DNA from: Panonychus citri
Taxonomy: Eukaryota > Arthropoda > Arachnida > Trombidiformes > Tetranychidae
NCBI RefSeq assembly: GCF_014898815.1
Contig: NW_026515540.1
Span: 310,001 to 374,000, forward strand
Length of the DNA: 64,000 bases
Direction of reading: 5' to 3'
The first letter of the stretch is position 1, and each line of letters opens with the position of its first letter. Under the pieces are notes generated by a model. The model was not told the DNA's origin, searched no databases, and saw only the letters and a program-made list of their open reading frames with translations. Position numbers and translations under genes: made by a program. Positions 61,083-64,000 of the stretch are shown one piece after another.

Positions 61083-62446
61083 TACTCATTGTTTATCATC
61101 ATCATAATCATGGAAAATGAGAAGATGAAAGAAGAGACGATGATGAAGATGGAGATGAGGCTGAAGATGAGGAGTGTCAATAGTGAGTACCTCTTACCTC
61201 TTTCAAATTTTCCATCATCATCTCATCATCTTTTTCTGGGATGAAAAACAAGAAGATGAAGAAGAAAAAAGTTCTTCAATCAACTGAGAACTTTTTCCCT
61301 TAACATCAACATTTCTTTTCCTTTACTTCAACAGGTAATCACAACATTTCTCATCCTCATCATCATCTTCTTCTTTTCTCCTTCATCTTCACTATCAACA
61401 TAAGAAAATGATGACGATGATAAAAAGATGGTGATGAAAGATTTGACCTGAAGATCATCTTCTCATTTCTACCTATATAATCACTATATGATTTCCAGGT
61501 TAACTCGGAATCTGAAGAAATGATCCCAATCATTTTCATCTTCAACTGTTGCACTTTTTTTTCTCTCATTTTCATCTCTCTCTTTCTTTCTCTCTTTACT
61601 ATTTCTCTCTCTCTCTCTCTTCATCTTTTTCTCCAAACTCATCATCCCTCTCCACCCACTACTCCTCCTTATCGTCATGTTACTATGTAAAGCACGATAA
61701 CCTTTTTCTCGTCTAATAAAATCAGAGTATCATCATCATCATCATCATCTTCTTCTTCTTCTGATTTTCATTTTGATAATCACAAATATAACTTATAATT
61801 TATAAGAATTTGATATTATTGTTTATTACTATTATTATCAATATCATTTATCTCATCATCATCTTCATCATCTTCATCATCACCTTTATCTTTATCTCTG
61901 TCATCGCCTCCTTCGCCTTCGCCTTCGCCTTCTCTTTCCTTATCTGCATCTCTCTAAAATTCTCATTCATCATCTCATCAATTCCGACAATTTATTTCAA
62001 TCACATCAATACAATAACTTAAATTCATTAAAATCCAATCTTCTTACTCCTTTTAGATCAACTAATCAACATCAACAACAATAAGATTTACAAAAAAAAA
62101 GACCAAGAAAAAAAACTTTCTCATGTTAATCAATTTTTACAATTTAAATTATAATCTAAATGATTATTGCATAAACTGCAATTAATTATTATCGATATCA
62201 TTTAACTTACTATTCTCACTATCTCATCGGCAAATTCAATTTTCTATTAATTATATTACTCAACCCTCTTCATCTTTCTCTTTCTCTCCATCTTTCTCTC
62301 CATCCTCATCTTCTATTTCATCTTCATCTCAATCTCAATCCTAATCTTAATCTTCTCCATCATTCTCATTCTCATCCTCATCATCACCAATACCGAGATT
62401 AATAATCATCTTTAATCTCAATCAACAAAACAATTGTTACCTTTAT

Positions 62447-64000
62447 ATTCAAATCAACCCATTGGTATATCAACTTATCATCATTATCAATGATAATTCA
62501 CGTTTCAGTTTCACATTCAAATTCAAATTCAAATTCACATTTACATTTACATTTAGATTTAGATCAAGATTAACCACAAGATTCAAATCAATCGGTATTC
62601 AGTTTAAACTACTAATAACCAAACGATGAATTAAATAGTAAATCTATGATTTTCAATATATAATAATAATACAAACTATCATTCACACACTATAACACTC
62701 ATGAAAAATTTCTTTCGATTCATTCAAATTCTAAATGTAGATTAAATCACAATTATAGTTAGAAGAAAATCAAATTCTTAATCTTAAGCTTAATCATCAA
62801 TTAACTAGTAGAGTAACTAAGCTAATTCTAACTTATCTTTAACTCTAAAAGTCGATTTCTGACCTTAGAAGCTCAAATTCCAATTGGCTTTCATGGTCAT
62901 CTTTCCATGAATATCATTTATGACCTCATCACCGAAACTCGACTAACTAAAGTCCTGAAGTTCTGATATTAGCTGAGTAATTAAAAGAAAAGAAAAAAAA
63001 GTAACCAAATTATTCGATTAATTCTAACCATCAATTAGAAGAGATTTAACTAATTTCATTTAATTAGAATCGAAATTAATTAGAAAAATACATCGAACGA
63101 ACAAAAATAGAATAATAGTAATTCGGAATCAATTATCTTCTAATTATTATCTTTTGTCATCTAATGTAACTAAAAATATTTAATCTCGTTTCTCATCATG
63201 CTAATCAGTTGATGATGATGCTGATTACCCACTCATGATACTAGAATAACCTATAAGAGAAATGAAAATTGCACCTTCCAGAATCATAATCTACCATGTA
63301 AATCAGTTAATTCACAATTTTCACCATGAATTTATTTTCCTCTAGACTAAATATGCATTCAACTTGTTGCAAATTACAATTGTCGTTTGCCAAGAAAAAT
63401 ATTGTAACCATAGATTAACTTGTTGATTTCTGTGTTATAATCTGGATGATTATTCTGCTTATAATCCAGGCTTAATCTCTTGTTTATCATCATTATCATC
63501 ATCTTGTTATCATTAAACCATAAATGCTGTTTTTTCCCATGGTTATGATTAACATACAGAATTAAATGTCAGCGAATTGCTTCCTTGTCGTTGATCAATG
63601 TTAATCTATGGGAATGAAATAATTAACAGACAAATTAGCGAATAGAAAAGACAATTAAGAGATAATTGATTCTGTATTATTGTTCTGGTGTTTATTTCTT
63701 GTTGGTTTGAATTATTATTAATAGTTTTCGATTCATAAGATTGATGTCGAAGGAATTGTAGAAATCGCAAAGTTTTCATCTAATTGTAATTAAAATTTAT
63801 TAGTTGCGTTACGAGAATTAAATACCGAATATTAGTAGTTTAAACTGAATACCGATTGATTTGAATCTTGTGGTTAATCTTGATCTAAATCTAAATGTAA
63901 ATGTAAATGTGAATTTGAATTTGAATTTGAATGTGAAACTGAAACGTGAATTATCATTGATAATGATGATAAGTTGATATACCAATGGGTTGATTTGAAT
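62447..64000. repeat. Inverted repeat with 171-bp perfect arms, reaching the window edge
   Basis: Arm 62447-62617 is the reverse complement of 63830-64000 as far as I could compare base by base; the spacer is 1212 bp with no gene. The arms include tandem hexamers (TTCAAA-like and TTTACA-like). Because the right arm stops exactly at the last base of the window, the repeat probably continues beyond it. It could be a long-TIR element, a large palindrome or an assembly artefact. Confidence 0.85.

Larger units (their letters stand above)
57433..64000. other. 6.6 kb upstream of SoxE without recognised genes
   Basis: No coding frame supported. The stretch is unusually rich in purine/pyrimidine-skewed microsatellites: (CT)n at about 57600-57627, (CT)35 at 60037-60106, (TCA)n near 61728-61750, a CGCCTT-type repeat near 61909-61932, and ATG/GAT runs throughout. 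Purine-rich plus-strand blocks (57940-58560, 59340-59580) alternate with pyrimidine-rich ones (58560-58930, 61540-61680, 62260-62400). It includes the MITE at 60556-61082 and the inverted repeat 62447-64000. SoxE promoter and UTR exons are likely but unresolved. Confidence 0.55.

Noticed and set aside
61363..61678. Minus-strand Arg/Glu/Lys-rich ORFs
   Set aside because: Translations of CT-rich simple sequence, no conserved pattern.
1..64000. CRISPR arrays, operons, ribosome binding sites, tRNA and rRNA genes
   Set aside because: Nothing with the right spacing or structure; the DNA is eukaryotic nuclear.

Overview
The window is eukaryotic nuclear DNA: AT-rich (about 30% GC by eye), with GT-AG introns, low-complexity microsatellites and animal-specific genes. 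Kindlin, SoxE, a tachykinin-type GPCR, a fatty acyl-CoA reductase and a chymotrypsin-fold protease homolog point to an arthropod. The many short AT-rich introns next to occasional very long ones would suit an acariform (spider-mite-like) genome, but that placement is inference. No rRNA, tRNA, CRISPR or prokaryotic feature was seen.

Layout. 1-1402: the 3' part of an unrecognised gene. 1855-2544: a tiny secreted-peptide gene and a Gly/Ala/Lys-rich ORF. 5495-29793: a tachykinin/natalisin-family GPCR with two alternative first exons that share a 250-bp near-identical core. Between those two exons sits a foldback element (8318-9167) whose arms carry a fragment related to the Gly/Ala-rich ORF. 33263-35358: fatty acyl-CoA reductase. 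36662-37570: an intronless orphan acidic protein. 37951-38667: TIMM23. 39180-42030 (minus): LETM1, divergent from kindlin at 43013-48404. 49794-51641: an intronless Sec1/Munc18-type protein. 51857-52978: a catalytically degenerate serine protease homolog. 53463-57432 (minus): SoxE transcription factor. 57433-64000: no coding sequence seen; it is probably SoxE upstream DNA, with a 70-bp CT repeat, a TA-flanked MITE (60556-61082) and a 171-bp perfect inverted repeat whose right arm reaches the window edge.

The genes do not form one pathway. TIMM23 and LETM1 are both mitochondrial inner-membrane proteins and are neighbours. LETM1 and kindlin share a 1-kb divergent intergenic region with a CTCF-like site. 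The most unusual signals are the duplicated GPCR exon with its sharp identity boundary, the gene-fragment-bearing foldback between the two copies, and the inverted repeat that covers the splice donor of the small secreted-peptide gene.
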